Assembly: GCF_021443865.1 (NCBI RefSeq)
Contig: NZ_JABUTB010000002.1
Location: forward strand, 67,685-121,848
Source of the DNA: Clostridium sp.
Lineage (GTDB): Bacteria; Bacillota; Clostridia; Clostridiales; Clostridiaceae
Length of the DNA stretch: 54,164 nucleotides
Direction of reading: 5' to 3'
Shown: one piece after another, positions 1 through 10,318 of the stretch
Layout: the number at the start of each line of letters is the position of its first letter
Numbering within the stretch: position 1 is the stretch's first letter
The notes under the pieces: model-generated
The model's input: the letters and a program-made list of their open reading frames with translations, nothing else
The model's database searches: none
Told to the model about the DNA's origin: nothing
Position numbers and translations under genes: made by a program

Positions 1-75
1 ATTTCCAGTTATATTCGTAAATCAAATTTATTATTTACACAAATTTTTAAACATTCTCAACCAATTAGGTTTCCG

Positions 76-876
76 CTATATTGTAATATTTAAAATTTCT
101 TCTTTGCTAAGTTTTGTGTATTTCATTATTTTTTCAATAGGCTCATTATCTTTAAGCATTTCTTTAGCTAGATTCAATCTTTCTTCTTCTCTACCTTCTT
201 TTCTACCTTCTTCTAACTTTTCTCTATCACGTTCTAAAAGTGTCATAAATTCCACCTCCACATTAGGATTACTCTTAACTTCAATTACTCTTCTATGAAT
301 ATTTTTAACTAAAGTACTCTTGCTTTTTTCAGCTGTTTTATCATCTGAATTCTCTACATACTCTAAAAATTCAATTAGTTCTTCACTTAAATCATTTAAT
401 ATTCCCTTTGTATTTAATATTATTTTATTTGTATCATCTTCTAATTTTATAGTATTATCTTCAACACATACAGTTTCAAATGTATATTTATGTCTTCCTG
501 CTTTAAATAAGTCAAAAGTACATATGAAAATAATATAACTTTTAGATAGCTTTTTATAATCTTCACCTTTACTGATTAAATCTAAATCAATATTTCCTTG
601 ATAATATCTTAATCTTTTGGGAAGATTTCTATTATTTCCTCTTTGCATTTCAACATTATAAACTGTATTATTTTCATCTTTAACATATATATCTAATCTA
701 ATGCCTTTACTTTCTAAAAGTAAATCTATAGTCTTTTGATTTTCAGGCATTTCTATTTTTTCAATTTCAATTTCTAAAAGCTTTTCTAAAAATTCTTTAC
801 ATATTTCTTTATCACTCATTACTTTAGCAAATAAGAAATCATCTTCTAAATTTAATTCTTTTAAAGTTTTAATCAT
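76..876 (-). CDS. Rpn family recombination-promoting nuclease / PD-(D/E)XK nuclease-type putative transposase
   Basis: N-terminal 'LEDDFLFAKVMSDKEICKEFLEKLL', 'RLDIYVKDENNTVYNVEMQ' nuclease core and 'EEGRKEGREEERLNLAKEML' tail are typical of this family. Confidence 0.85.
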   Translation of the reverse strand: MIKTLKELNLEDDFLFAKVMSDKEICKEFLEKLLEIEIEKIEMPENQKTIDLLLESKGIRLDIYVKDENNTVYNVEMQRGNNRNLPKRLRYYQGNIDLDLISKGEDYKKLSKSYIIFICTFDLFKAGRHKYTFETVCVEDNTIKLEDDTNKIILNTKGILNDLSEELIEFLEYVENSDDKTAEKSKSTLVKNIHRRVIEVKSNPNVEVEFMTLLERDREKLEEGRKEGREEERLNLAKEMLKDNEPIEKIMKYTKLSKEEILNITI

Positions 877-987
877 TACAATTTTCCTTATTTAAATTTA
901 TTTTGTCATTTACTTAAGTTCTTACCTTTATTATATAAAATTATTCAATTAATCTCAACGATAAATTAGTAGGTATAGTTTATGTAA

Positions 988-1036
988 AAACATAGTTCTA
1001 AAGAAAGTTAAATACTAACTTTAGAGCTATGTTTAT
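988..1036 (-). terminator. Rho-independent terminator downstream of the MFS gene
   Basis: Inverted repeat acatagttctaaag...ctttagagctatgt with flanking A/T tracts. Confidence 0.6.
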
Positions 1037-1064
1037 TTTGATGTTATTTTAATATATTTTCAAA

Positions 1065-2348
1065 TTACATTGATAAATCTTTATTTTGACTCATAGCAGC
1101 TTTATGATTAGTATCATCTACTCTTGTTAAGCAAAGGAATCCTATTACAAATAGTACTATTAAGCTTAAAATACCATTTCTAGTATGACCTGTTGCTTGA
1201 GTTATTATTGCCATAAGTAATGGACCCATAATAGCAGCGAACTTTCCGAAGATATTATAGAAACCAAAGAACTCATTTGCATTTTCTTTAGGTACCATCT
1301 TTCCGTAGAAGGACCTAGAAATTGCTTGGATACCACCTTGAGCAGAGCCAACTGCCATAGCTAGAATCCAGAAGTCTAAGGTAGTTTTTATAAAATATCC
1401 ATAAATACATATTATAGTATAAGTAATAATTCCGATGTAAAGTAATTTTTTACCACCAATTTTTTCAGATAACTTACCATATAACATTGTAAATGGGAAA
1501 GCTACAAATTGAGTTAATAGTAAAATTATAAGTAAGGATATCATAGAAATTCCAAGGTCAGTTCCATAGGAGGTAGCCATACCTATAATAGTATCTACAC
1601 CATCTATATAGAAGAAGTATGCTATTAAGAATAAGAATATATTTTTATGATTTTTAATAGCTTTAAGTGTAGTAAATAATCTTTTAAAGGATTTTTTTAC
1701 AGGATTCTTTTCTGGTTCAACATAGTATATTTGATTAACATTCTTTAATATTGGAATGGTAAATATCATCCACCATAGTGATGTAATTAAAAAGGTAATC
1801 TTACATGCAAGGGCAAGACTAATAGGTAAAATTTCTTTTTGAGAAAGTAAAACTACACCTATTGAAATAATAAATGGAATTGTACTTCCAATATATCCAA
1901 GAGCAAATCCATAGGATGAAACCTTATCCATTCTATCTGGAGTAGTTACATCTATTAAAAATGCATCATAGAAAATATTAGTTCCAGAGAATCCAACTAA
2001 GGCAAAGCCATAGCATATTAATAATAATATAGGATTATTTTCTGGAATAAAAGCAAGTAAAGTTGTAAATAAAACACCTATACTAAAGAAGAACTTAAAA
2101 AATCTCTTTTTATTTCCCTTATAATCAGCTATAGTACCAAGAATTGGTGCAAGTATTGATACAACCATAGTAGATAAGGAAATAGTATATCCCCAAAGAG
2201 CTGTAGAATTAGCAGAGGACATTCCACCTGCTGATGCAACAGATTTGAAATATATAGGCAATACAGTAGATGTAATAGTCATTGAATAAGCAGAGTTAGC
2301 CCAATCATAAAATGCCCAACTCTTTTCTTGTTTTGTTAAACTTTTCAT
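1065..2348 (-). CDS. MFS transporter, UMF1/Atg22-like
   Basis: 'EKSWAFYDWANSAYSMTITSTVLPIYFK' N-terminus, multiple TM segments. Confidence 0.85.
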   Translation of the reverse strand: MKSLTKQEKSWAFYDWANSAYSMTITSTVLPIYFKSVASAGGMSSANSTALWGYTISLSTMVVSILAPILGTIADYKGNKKRFFKFFFSIGVLFTTLLAFIPENNPILLLICYGFALVGFSGTNIFYDAFLIDVTTPDRMDKVSSYGFALGYIGSTIPFIISIGVVLLSQKEILPISLALACKITFLITSLWWMIFTIPILKNVNQIYYVEPEKNPVKKSFKRLFTTLKAIKNHKNIFLFLIAYFFYIDGVDTIIGMATSYGTDLGISMISLLIILLLTQFVAFPFTMLYGKLSEKIGGKKLLYIGIITYTIICIYGYFIKTTLDFWILAMAVGSAQGGIQAISRSFYGKMVPKENANEFFGFYNIFGKFAAIMGPLLMAIITQATGHTRNGILSLIVLFVIGFLCLTRVDDTNHKAAMSQNKDLSM

Positions 2349-2460
2349 ATTTTCCCCCTTTAAAGATAATATTTTAAACGTAGATTGTCCAAATTCAATT
2401 TAAAATTTTTTCTCAAGTTTAGTATTAATTTTTTTATTATTTTTGTTAAATTATATTATT

Positions 2461-2533
2461 GCAAATTACATATATTCCTTGTAAGTCCATATGGAGCTTG
2501 CAATTTAGTGGGAGAACACTATATGTAATTTGC
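2461..2533. repeat. Long intergenic hairpin with 14-bp perfect stem
   Basis: gcaaattacatata (2461-2474) and tatatgtaatttgc (2520-2533); loop contains ggagcttgc. Confidence 0.7.
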
Positions 2534-2542
2534 ATTAATTTA

Positions 2543-3844
2543 CTACTCAAAAATTCTTAGTTCTGCTTCTCCATCAGTTTTCCCAAGGTTAACTCCTAGA
2601 ATTTTAGCTAGTGTAGGACCATGATTAATAAGCTTACCACCATCAATTTTAAGTCCTTTCTTTATACCTTTTCCATAAGCCATAAAGAAGGTAGTATAGT
2701 TAGATTTTTTAGGGTGATATCCATGAGTTGCCTTAGTTCTATGAGGAACATTTCCAACTTCATCTTCCTTCACTTTTTCAATTACACTTCCTAAAGCTTC
2801 ATTAACAAAATAAAAATTATTATTACCTTCAACCATAAAACTACAATTAGGGTCAGCACCTTCATTTTCAGCTTCCTTTGAAGTTAATATAAATTCAATA
2901 GGTGAGTTTTCCTTATTTTTTAGTTCCTCTAATAATTCCTTAACTATTTCATAAGTTTTGCTATCATTTTTATCTTTTAGATAGACATAAGAAGACCCAT
3001 CGCAGCTTTTAGCTACAGCCTTATAAGATTTAATTACTCCTTTGTCATTAACATTAAGTAAGCCCTTTTCTCTAAATAAGGAGTTAAGTCTAATTAAATA
3101 ATCACCATCTAAAGCACTATGATCACCTAAAGCAACAATAGTACAATCTTCAAAGATATTTGCTTCTTTTAAAGTAGTTATTAACTCTCCCAATCTTTCG
3201 TTATGTCTTATTAATGCTTCACTAACTTCCTTGCTATTATATCCATGATAATGTCTGTTAGTATCAACATCTGTATAGTGAATCAATAACAAATTAGGTT
3301 TATATTTAGCAATAGTATATTTTGCAGATTCATGAACAAAGTTATCTAAAGCAGGTTGAGATAACCCATGTCTTAAATATCCGAAACGCTTATTTAAATC
3401 TAATTGATATTTAACACTTCCAGATAGAGCAGACATAACCAATTGGTTTTGCCAAGGTTTTGGAGCAAATATTTCTGTTAAATTATAATTTATGCTACTG
3501 CGTCCAGAAACCGGCCATAATAAAGCAGCAGTAGTTAATCCCTTTTCAGCTGCTAAATCATATATGGTAGGTGCTTTTATATATTTCCTATACCAATACC
3601 AATTTGGATTCATATCAGAAAACTTATTTAAAGTATTATTTATAATCCCATGATTTTTAGGATACATTCCTGTGCTAATTGTAGCATGGGCAGGATAAGT
3701 TAATGTTGGATAGACACTTTCAACATTTGTTATTAAGCTACCATTATCTATTAAGTATTTAAAATTATTTAGTTTCTTTAGTTTATCAATATCTTCTGAT
3801 GATACAGCATCAAATGATATGACTATCAAATATTTTGATTCCAT
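2543..3844 (-). CDS. Alkaline phosphatase-family protein / ectonucleotide pyrophosphatase-phosphodiesterase-like
   Basis: 'VISFDAVSSEDIDKL', 'YPTLTYPAHATISTGMYPKNHGI', 'ALGDHSALDGDY' and 'THGYHPKKSNYTTFFMAYGKGIKKG' metal-site motifs. Confidence 0.85.
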   Translation of the reverse strand: MESKYLIVISFDAVSSEDIDKLKKLNNFKYLIDNGSLITNVESVYPTLTYPAHATISTGMYPKNHGIINNTLNKFSDMNPNWYWYRKYIKAPTIYDLAAEKGLTTAALLWPVSGRSSINYNLTEIFAPKPWQNQLVMSALSGSVKYQLDLNKRFGYLRHGLSQPALDNFVHESAKYTIAKYKPNLLLIHYTDVDTNRHYHGYNSKEVSEALIRHNERLGELITTLKEANIFEDCTIVALGDHSALDGDYLIRLNSLFREKGLLNVNDKGVIKSYKAVAKSCDGSSYVYLKDKNDSKTYEIVKELLEELKNKENSPIEFILTSKEAENEGADPNCSFMVEGNNNFYFVNEALGSVIEKVKEDEVGNVPHRTKATHGYHPKKSNYTTFFMAYGKGIKKGLKIDGGKLINHGPTLAKILGVNLGKTDGEAELRIFE

Positions 3845-3993
3845 TTTTCCTCCAATCTTTCTATATAGTATAATTTATATATTAATTATACATTTATTTT
3901 AATAGAAATAGAATATATTGGTATAAAACATTATATTTTAATATTATAGATTTAATTATTATATAGAATCATGCTGAAAATGTGGTGATATAA

Positions 3994-4578
3994 ATGAGCA
4001 AAGATAATTGTAATCCCTATGCTGGTGGAGAAGTTCCACCCTGTAGTGAGTTTTTAGGTAATGCTAATCCAATAATTAAAGATGGAGAATTAATTTTTAA
4101 AAATAACAATAGAGTATTTTATTTTTTAAGTACAAATTCACTAATTAATAATTCTACCACAGGGTGTTTTGCCCTTGGAAGTTCAAATGTTCAAACTAAT
4201 TTACAAATTAGTTTAGAAACCTTCTTGGTAGGTTTATATATAAATGAAGTAGAGATTGGCAATATAAAACATTCAAAAGATAATACTATTCATAGTAATA
4301 AAGAAGCCAATGATTTTATTAACACTACCCTTGAAAATAATCCAGAGATAACAGTAGACTACAATCCAGAAATAATAATAGTTATATCTAACAGTAATGC
4401 TATTCTTTCCTTATATACAAATATAATAAACATATCTCCTTTAAATTATTACATCCTATTTATATTAAATAGATTAGAAAATAATCCAGGATTATTCTTT
4501 GGAAACAATTCTTATGCCACAGAAGATTCAATTAATTTTAGCTTAGCAGATTTAGCATTAAGATTTCCCTTTGAATGA
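3994..4578 (+). CDS. Hypothetical protein
   Basis: 194-aa ORF with upstream ggtgatata; no recognised domain. Confidence 0.6.
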   Translation: MSKDNCNPYAGGEVPPCSEFLGNANPIIKDGELIFKNNNRVFYFLSTNSLINNSTTGCFALGSSNVQTNLQISLETFLVGLYINEVEIGNIKHSKDNTIHSNKEANDFINTTLENNPEITVDYNPEIIIVISNSNAILSLYTNIINISPLNYYILFILNRLENNPGLFFGNNSYATEDSINFSLADLALRFPFE

Positions 4579-4636
4579 AAATAATGAGATAATAAGATTA
4601 TTAAATTATAAAGGACTATAATCTAGGGGTGAGAAT

Positions 4637-5311
4637 ATGGAGAGAATACTTATAGTAGAAGATGAAAAGCAAATTAGTAAAGTAATGAAATTATATCTAG
4701 AAAAAGAAGGCTATTCTATTGATTTAGCTAGTGATGGGAAAATAGCAGATGAATTAATAGGAAATAATATTTATGACCTTGTTATACTAGATATTATGAT
4801 GCCCTATAAGGATGGATGGTATCTTTTAAAAAAGATAAAATCCATAAATAATAGTACACAAGTTATTATTACTAGTGCTAGAGGAGAAGAAGAGGATAGA
4901 ATCTTTGGACTTGAGCTAGGTGCAGATGATTATATGGTTAAACCAATAAGTATGAGAGAGCTATTATTAAGAGTTTCATTAAGACTAAAGAATTCAAAAA
5001 AGGAAGAAATAGATGAATTTTATTTAGGGAGCTTAAAGGTAGAGAATAATAATAGAAGAGTTTTTGAAGGTAATAAAGAAATAATCTTAACTCCTAAGGA
5101 ATATGACTTAATGCTATTTTTTATTGAAAATAAAAATAGGGTGTACTCAAGGGAAGACTTAATATTAAAGGTTTGGGGATATGATTTCTATGGCGATTCA
5201 AGAACAGTTGATACTCATATTAAAAAACTTAGGGAAAAGATTACTTTCTTTAGAGATAATTTAAAAACTATATGGAGGGTAGGCTATAGCCTTACAATTG
5301 AAAATGAATAA
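4637..5311 (+). CDS. OmpR/PhoB-type response regulator
   Basis: Receiver 'ILIVEDEKQISKVMKLYLEKEGY...DLVILDIMMPYKDGW' and winged helix 'SRTVDTHIKKLREKI'. Confidence 0.93.
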   Translation: MERILIVEDEKQISKVMKLYLEKEGYSIDLASDGKIADELIGNNIYDLVILDIMMPYKDGWYLLKKIKSINNSTQVIITSARGEEEDRIFGLELGADDYMVKPISMRELLLRVSLRLKNSKKEEIDEFYLGSLKVENNNRRVFEGNKEIILTPKEYDLMLFFIENKNRVYSREDLILKVWGYDFYGDSRTVDTHIKKLREKITFFRDNLKTIWRVGYSLTIENE

Positions 5312-5606
5312 GATAGGTAAAAGAATTATTAAATACATGATTATTATTAATTTAATAGTAGCAGTTGTAGGAATCTTACTAACTTCTTTTATACTTCCTA
5401 AGGTATATATTAATAATGAGTACTCTGATTTAGAGAATGTAAGTGAGTATTTTATAGAGGCAGCAAAAAATAATACTACTATAGATTTAGGAAATATATA
5501 TGCTGTATTAATAAAAGATAATTCAGTTACTAATCTGTGGAAGAAAAGTATGGGCGGAGATGGAAGAGGTCCTATGTCACAAATGGGTAGGTTGGAGGTA
5601 GTGTAG
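5304..5606 (+). pseudogene. Truncated sensor histidine kinase, N-terminal fragment only
   Basis: Overlaps the response-regulator stop; TM helix plus start of an extracellular domain, then stops at about 100 aa with no HAMP, HisKA or HATPase. Confidence 0.7.
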
Positions 5607-5884
5607 CTACTTTTGCAGCAGAAACTAATGAAGATACCACAGTAAATGAAGTAAACACAATTACTGAAGAAAGTAATACTTATGGAAAAGAAAATTGTCC
5701 ATATTATACTGAAGAAAATAAGGGGTTAGGAAATCCAGAATGTCCATATTATGAAGAAAATCATAATGAAAATAATGAAGGTCTTGGACAAGGGAAAAGA
5801 TATGGTTATAATTCAGAAAATAAGGGGAATGGTAATTGTAACGGAACTGGACAAAGAAATATGAGAGGCAGAAGTAATAATTAA
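5591..5884 (+). pseudogene. C-terminal remnant of a small secreted protein
   Basis: Frame gives VGGSVATFAAETNEDTTV...ENCPYYTEENKGLGNPECPYYEEN...RGRSNN*; no start codon, begins inside a signal-peptide-like end. Confidence 0.65.
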
Positions 5885-5886
5885 TA

Positions 5887-5920
5887 AAAAATAGGAGCTG
5901 TTGCGACAGCTCCTATTTTT
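5887..5920. terminator. Bidirectional Rho-independent terminator
   Basis: aaaaataggagctgt-tgcg-acagctcctattttt, 15-bp stem. Confidence 0.9.
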
Positions 5921-5933
5921 AGTCATTATCTAA

Positions 5934-7685
5934 TTAAATGCTTTTTTCTAATTTAAACTTTGATACAAGATCAAGAAGTTCTTGAGATACTTCAACTTGC
6001 TTTGTAGCAGTATCCACCATCATTATGACAGTTTCAGTTGTTTCTGTTATACTATTTTTTACATTATCAACAGTACCAGATGAATTTTGTGACATAGAGG
6101 CTAATGATTGAATAGCATCGCTTAATTCAGACATAGTTGCTGAAACTTCTTCAGACATAGCAGCTATATTTTCACTCATTTCTCTTATAAATAATCCATC
6201 TTTTTCGTATTTATCACCAACATCTATAAAGTTATTAAATTCTGTCATTATTTCTGTATTAATAAAGTCTAGAAGATTTTTACTGCTATTAGTAATATCA
6301 TTAAATGCAGTTTTTACTTCACTTATTGTATTTTTAACATTTTGAACAGAAATCTTAGATTGTTCAGCAAGAACTCTAACTTCTTCAGCTACTACTGCAA
6401 AGCCTTTTCCTTGTTCCCCTGCACGAGCTGCTTCAATAGCTGCATTTAATGCTAAAAGATTTGTTTGTTCAGCAATTTCTTCAATAGAGTTTGCCATATG
6501 TACTATTTCATTAACAACATTTCCTCTATCTATAGAAGACTTTATATTCTTTTCAAAGTCTTTATAAATAGAATTTGTATTGTTAATTACATATTCAGTA
6601 TTATCTTTAATTTCTGTAGATCTTCTTTGGATCTTTTCAGCATTCATATTACCATCATTAGCTTTTTCAGAAAGAACTTCTATGCTAGAAGAAACTTCTA
6701 TTATAGATGCAGCTAACTCTTCTGTTATTGCACTAGTTTCTTGAATAGTAGAATTAATATCTTGTGTAGCTTCGTTAATTTGATCAAATTGAACAGTAAT
6801 TTCTTCTATTCCCATAGCAAAATTTTCACTAGATGAATTAACATTCCTAGTAGTATTTGTAACAGTATTTATTATATTTTTTAAATTTTCTTGAGCTATA
6901 TTTAAGGCAGTTGAAATTTCTCCAAACTCATCCTTATATTTAATTTCTATATTTTCAGATAAATCATATTGAGATAATCTATCAGATAAACCTAATACTT
7001 TTTTTAAGGACTTAGATATTCTAGAGGTTATTACAGCTGCGGAAACTAAGGTTGCAAATAATGCAAGTATTAGAACTATAGCAGATACTCTCACAGAATA
7101 ATTATAAATTTTACTATTTGTATTAAGAGAATCTTCTGCCCAAGTGTTATTTAATTCAACTAAACGAGTTAATTTAATAGTAAGATCATTTCTTAAATTA
7201 TCAAGTTCTTGAACATGAGTTGCTGCGTGTTCATACTTATTTTCTTCTACTAAATCTATGATTTCATTAGAAACTTCAACATTACTTTTTATACCTTTAA
7301 TTATTTCATCAAATCTTTGTCTATCTTCATCAGATTTTATAGTCTTATTATATAATTCGATAAGTTGTTCATTACGAGTATTATTGTAAGTAATATTTTG
7401 AATTGTTGTTTTTCTTTCAATGTTATTTGGAGTGTTAAGTAATAGTTTACTACTAAGATAGTTAAATGTAGAATTTTCACTTAATTCATTTATGTATGAA
7501 ATTCCAAGAGTGTTGTTCAGATAAAGACTTTCACTTGCTGTATTAACTTTATAAATACTAAAAAATCCTATCCCCCAAATACATAGTAATAAAACAATTA
7601 ATAAAGTAAAAGTAATAATAAGCTTAGACGAAATTTTGTTTATCCATTTGAGTTTATTCTTCTTGTTTTTTAGTTTTTTCCTCAT
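5934..7685 (-). CDS. Methyl-accepting chemotaxis protein
   Basis: Two TM helices, HAMP, and the MCP signalling hairpin '[41 protein letters not shown]'. Confidence 0.95.
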   Translation of the reverse strand: MRKKLKNKKNKLKWINKISSKLIITFTLLIVLLLCIWGIGFFSIYKVNTASESLYLNNTLGISYINELSENSTFNYLSSKLLLNTPNNIERKTTIQNITYNNTRNEQLIELYNKTIKSDEDRQRFDEIIKGIKSNVEVSNEIIDLVEENKYEHAATHVQELDNLRNDLTIKLTRLVELNNTWAEDSLNTNSKIYNYSVRVSAIVLILALFATLVSAAVITSRISKSLKKVLGLSDRLSQYDLSENIEIKYKDEFGEISTALNIAQENLKNIINTVTNTTRNVNSSSENFAMGIEEITVQFDQINEATQDINSTIQETSAITEELAASIIEVSSSIEVLSEKANDGNMNAEKIQRRSTEIKDNTEYVINNTNSIYKDFEKNIKSSIDRGNVVNEIVHMANSIEEIAEQTNLLALNAAIEAARAGEQGKGFAVVAEEVRVLAEQSKISVQNVKNTISEVKTAFNDITNSSKNLLDFINTEIMTEFNNFIDVGDKYEKDGLFIREMSENIAAMSEEVSATMSELSDAIQSLASMSQNSSGTVDNVKNSITETTETVIMMVDTATKQVEVSQELLDLVSKFKLEKSI

Positions 7686-7720
7686 ATCAATCTCCTTATA
7701 TGTTATTAATTAAATAAAAA

Positions 7721-7775
7721 AAGATAACCACTTTAATTATCGATAAAAAATAAGGATAATTAAGTGGTTATCTTA
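7721..7775 (-). terminator. Terminator for the two upstream small genes
   Basis: aagataaccactttaattatc...gataattaagtggttatctt, near-perfect stem with one bulge. Confidence 0.7.
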
Positions 7776-7790
7776 AATTATTACTAAATA

Positions 7791-7955
7791 CTAATAAAAT
7801 TGATTGGTTTTGCTTACTCTATCTATGTGCTCCCTATCAAAATTATTATCAAGGGAAGCAGATGAATTATTTGATTTTAATGGAGTAGCAACATTTTTGC
7901 CTTTCATAGGAATTGTCCCATCTGTTCTTTTCTTTTTATTATTAGATTTAGACAT
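7791..7955 (-). CDS. Small hypothetical protein, 54 aa, absent from the ORF track
   Basis: MSKSNNKKKRTDGTIPMKGKNVATPLKSNNSSASLDNNFDREHIDRVSKTNQFY with aggagg RBS (ATTAGGAGGAATGTAATATG on the minus strand). Confidence 0.7.
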   Translation of the reverse strand: MSKSNNKKKRTDGTIPMKGKNVATPLKSNNSSASLDNNFDREHIDRVSKTNQFY

Positions 7956-7978
7956 ATTACATTCCTCCTAATAATTTA

Positions 7979-8194
7979 CTAAATATCATCATTTAGAGTT
8001 GCATCAAACTGTTCTGTGTAATCAAATTCTGCATTTGAAATATTATTTATAACTATTGGATCTTCAACAGTACTTGGTAATATTGAAGAAGGACCTTCTA
8101 TTTTACCATGACTTATTAAAGCATGTTCTTCTGGAGCATAGCCTGTTCTATCTTCTGGTAAATAAGCATTTTTATTGTTTTTAATTTTTGACAT
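7979..8194 (-). CDS. Small hypothetical protein
   Basis: 71-aa ORF with aaggagga RBS; shares an MSKxxNNK start with its downstream neighbour. Confidence 0.65.
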   Translation of the reverse strand: MSKIKNNKNAYLPEDRTGYAPEEHALISHGKIEGPSSILPSTVEDPIVINNISNAEFDYTEQFDATLNDDI

Positions 8195-8396
8195 ATAAAC
8201 TCCTCCTTATATAGATATTATTTGAAGGAAAAGATTTTTAATTCCTAGTATTATCTTCTAATATTGTATTAGGAAAATAAAATTTATAAGTGTAACTAAA
8301 TAAATTATGATAAAATAATCTAGAGTAAAAGAGTTATTGTAGTTAAAGTGAGAAAATAACTTAAAATATATATTTTTAATTAAAAGGAGGAGAATT

Positions 8397-9335
8397 ATGT
8401 ATCCAATTAAATTCGAAAATTTATATTACGATAAAATTTGGGGCGGAAGAGATTTTGAAAACTTTAGAGATAATCTTCCAGAAGGTGAAATAGGAGAAAG
8501 TTGGGATATAGCTTGTCATCCAAATGGAACTGGAACAGTTGAAAATGGTGAATTTAAAGGAATTAAATTTGATGAGTTAATAAATAGATTTGGACATGCT
8601 TTAGTTGGTAATAAAATAACATTAGAAAAATTTCCTTTACTTATTAAATTAATAAATTCAAAAGAAAAATTATCAGTACAAGTTCATCCAGGTGATGAAT
8701 ATGCAGCAAAATATGAAGGTGATTATGGTAAAACTGAGGCTTGGTATGTTATGGATGCAAAACCAGGTGCATCTTTAATAGTAGGAACAAAAAATTGCAC
8801 TAAGGAAGAATTTGAAGCAGCAATAAAGAATAATAAAGTTGAAGAATATTTAAATAAAATTGAAGTTAAAAAAGGAGATTGCTTCTTAATTAATAGTGGT
8901 TTAGTACATGCTATTTGCGAAGGGGTTATTATAGCAGAAATCCAACAAAATAGTGATGTAACTTATAGAGTTTATGATTATGGAAGACCAAGAGAAATTC
9001 ATGTTGATAAAGCTCTTGATGTTATTAATTTTGATCTTCAATGTGAAAATTTAAGTGAGAATGAAGAAGTTAAGAATGAAGGATATTCACAAAGTATTCT
9101 TTGTAAAAATCAATATTTTGGAATAGAAAAAATATCAATAGATAGTGAATACCTTGATAAAAGTAATGAAGATAACTTTGATATGTATACTTGTGTTGAA
9201 GGTGAAGGAACAATTGAAGGTAAAGGCTTCTTAGAAAATATAAAGATGGGTGATAGCTTCTTAATTCCAGCAACCTTAGGAGATTATAAAATCAAAGGAA
9301 ATATTAAAGTATTAAAGAGTTATCCAGTAGTTTAA
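8397..9335 (+). CDS. manA: Mannose-6-phosphate isomerase, class I
   Basis: 'YYDKIWGGRDFENF', 'PLLIKLINSKEKLSVQVHPGDEYA', 'GKTEAWYVMDA'; RBS aaaggaggag. Confidence 0.93.
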   Translation: MYPIKFENLYYDKIWGGRDFENFRDNLPEGEIGESWDIACHPNGTGTVENGEFKGIKFDELINRFGHALVGNKITLEKFPLLIKLINSKEKLSVQVHPGDEYAAKYEGDYGKTEAWYVMDAKPGASLIVGTKNCTKEEFEAAIKNNKVEEYLNKIEVKKGDCFLINSGLVHAICEGVIIAEIQQNSDVTYRVYDYGRPREIHVDKALDVINFDLQCENLSENEEVKNEGYSQSILCKNQYFGIEKISIDSEYLDKSNEDNFDMYTCVEGEGTIEGKGFLENIKMGDSFLIPATLGDYKIKGNIKVLKSYPVV

Positions 9336-9368
9336 TATTAAAAACTTACAAAGTTAAATTGAAAAATT

Positions 9369-9390
9369 AAAACTCCGAAAGGAGTTTTTT
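9369..9390 (+). terminator. Rho-independent terminator
   Basis: aaaactcc-gaaa-ggagtttttt. Confidence 0.85.
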
Positions 9391-9489
9391 CTTTGATTTT
9401 ACACTCTTTAAAGTTATAGCTTTTTCGTTGTAGATATATAATTTGTAATATATAATATATTTAATTAATGAAAGATAAGGGGATTTTAA

Positions 9490-10200
9490 ATGACTAAATA
9501 TGAGGAAATAGCTGCTTCCATAAAAAACAAAATAGCAAGCGGGGAATATAAAGCTAATGATCAATTGCCTTTTGAAAAGAATATGTGTGAAAAATTTAAT
9601 GCTAGTAAGATGACTGTAAAAAAAGCATTAGATTTATTAGTTACTGAAGGATTAATAGTAAAAAGAAGAGGATCAGGTACCTTCGTAAAGGATATATCAC
9701 AGAATGAAATAGATAATTTGTCCATTAAAAATCAATTTGCAGGATTCACAGCCACTATGGTTGGACATAATGTAGAAACTAAAATATTAGATTTTAAAAT
9801 TATAAATGCAGAGGATAAGGTTGCAGAGAATCTAAAGATTGAAAAGGATGATTTTGTTTGTTTAATACACAGAGTTAGATATGTAGATGGGAAAGCAATT
9901 GTTATAGAAAAAACATATATGCCATTATATCTTTTCCCTTCAATAAAGAGAGTAGATGTTGAAGGCTCAATTTATAGTTATATAGAAGATAAATTAAAGT
10001 ATAAGATACAAAGCTGTCATTCCACAGTTAGAGCACAAAAATCAGAGGATCTAGATAAGGAATATTTGAAATTGCAAAGTGATGAACCTGTGCTTGAAAT
10101 AGAAAGAATTGGGTATTTAGATAATGGAAAAGTATTTGAATATTCATTTTCAAGACATAGATATGATACATATGAATTTAAAGCTATAATTATTAAATAA
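9490..10200 (+). CDS. GntR/HutC-family transcriptional regulator
   Basis: 'YEEIAASIKNKIASGEYKANDQLPFEKNMCEKFNASKMTVKKALDLLVTEGLIVKRRGSGTFV' wHTH plus UTRA domain. Confidence 0.93.
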   Translation: MTKYEEIAASIKNKIASGEYKANDQLPFEKNMCEKFNASKMTVKKALDLLVTEGLIVKRRGSGTFVKDISQNEIDNLSIKNQFAGFTATMVGHNVETKILDFKIINAEDKVAENLKIEKDDFVCLIHRVRYVDGKAIVIEKTYMPLYLFPSIKRVDVEGSIYSYIEDKLKYKIQSCHSTVRAQKSEDLDKEYLKLQSDEPVLEIERIGYLDNGKVFEYSFSRHRYDTYEFKAIIIK

Positions 10201-10318
10201 TTATAGCTTTTTTTAAAATAAATCTGAATTTAAATATATATATTAATATAAAAAGTATAGATATATTCTCAATATATAGATATAATTTACTTATAATATT
10301 TTGAGGAGGAGAAGTAAT

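Noticed and set aside
104-538. Plus-strand ORFs 104..298 and 320..538
   Set aside because: Antisense to the well-supported Rpn-type nuclease gene; low-complexity Ser/Phe/Leu translation, no RBS support.
10201-10300. tatagatata repeats upstream of GH1 as a GntR operator
   Set aside because: Two tagatata copies and an ATATATT-ctc-AATATAT palindrome are present, but the region is so AT-rich that chance is a fair explanation.
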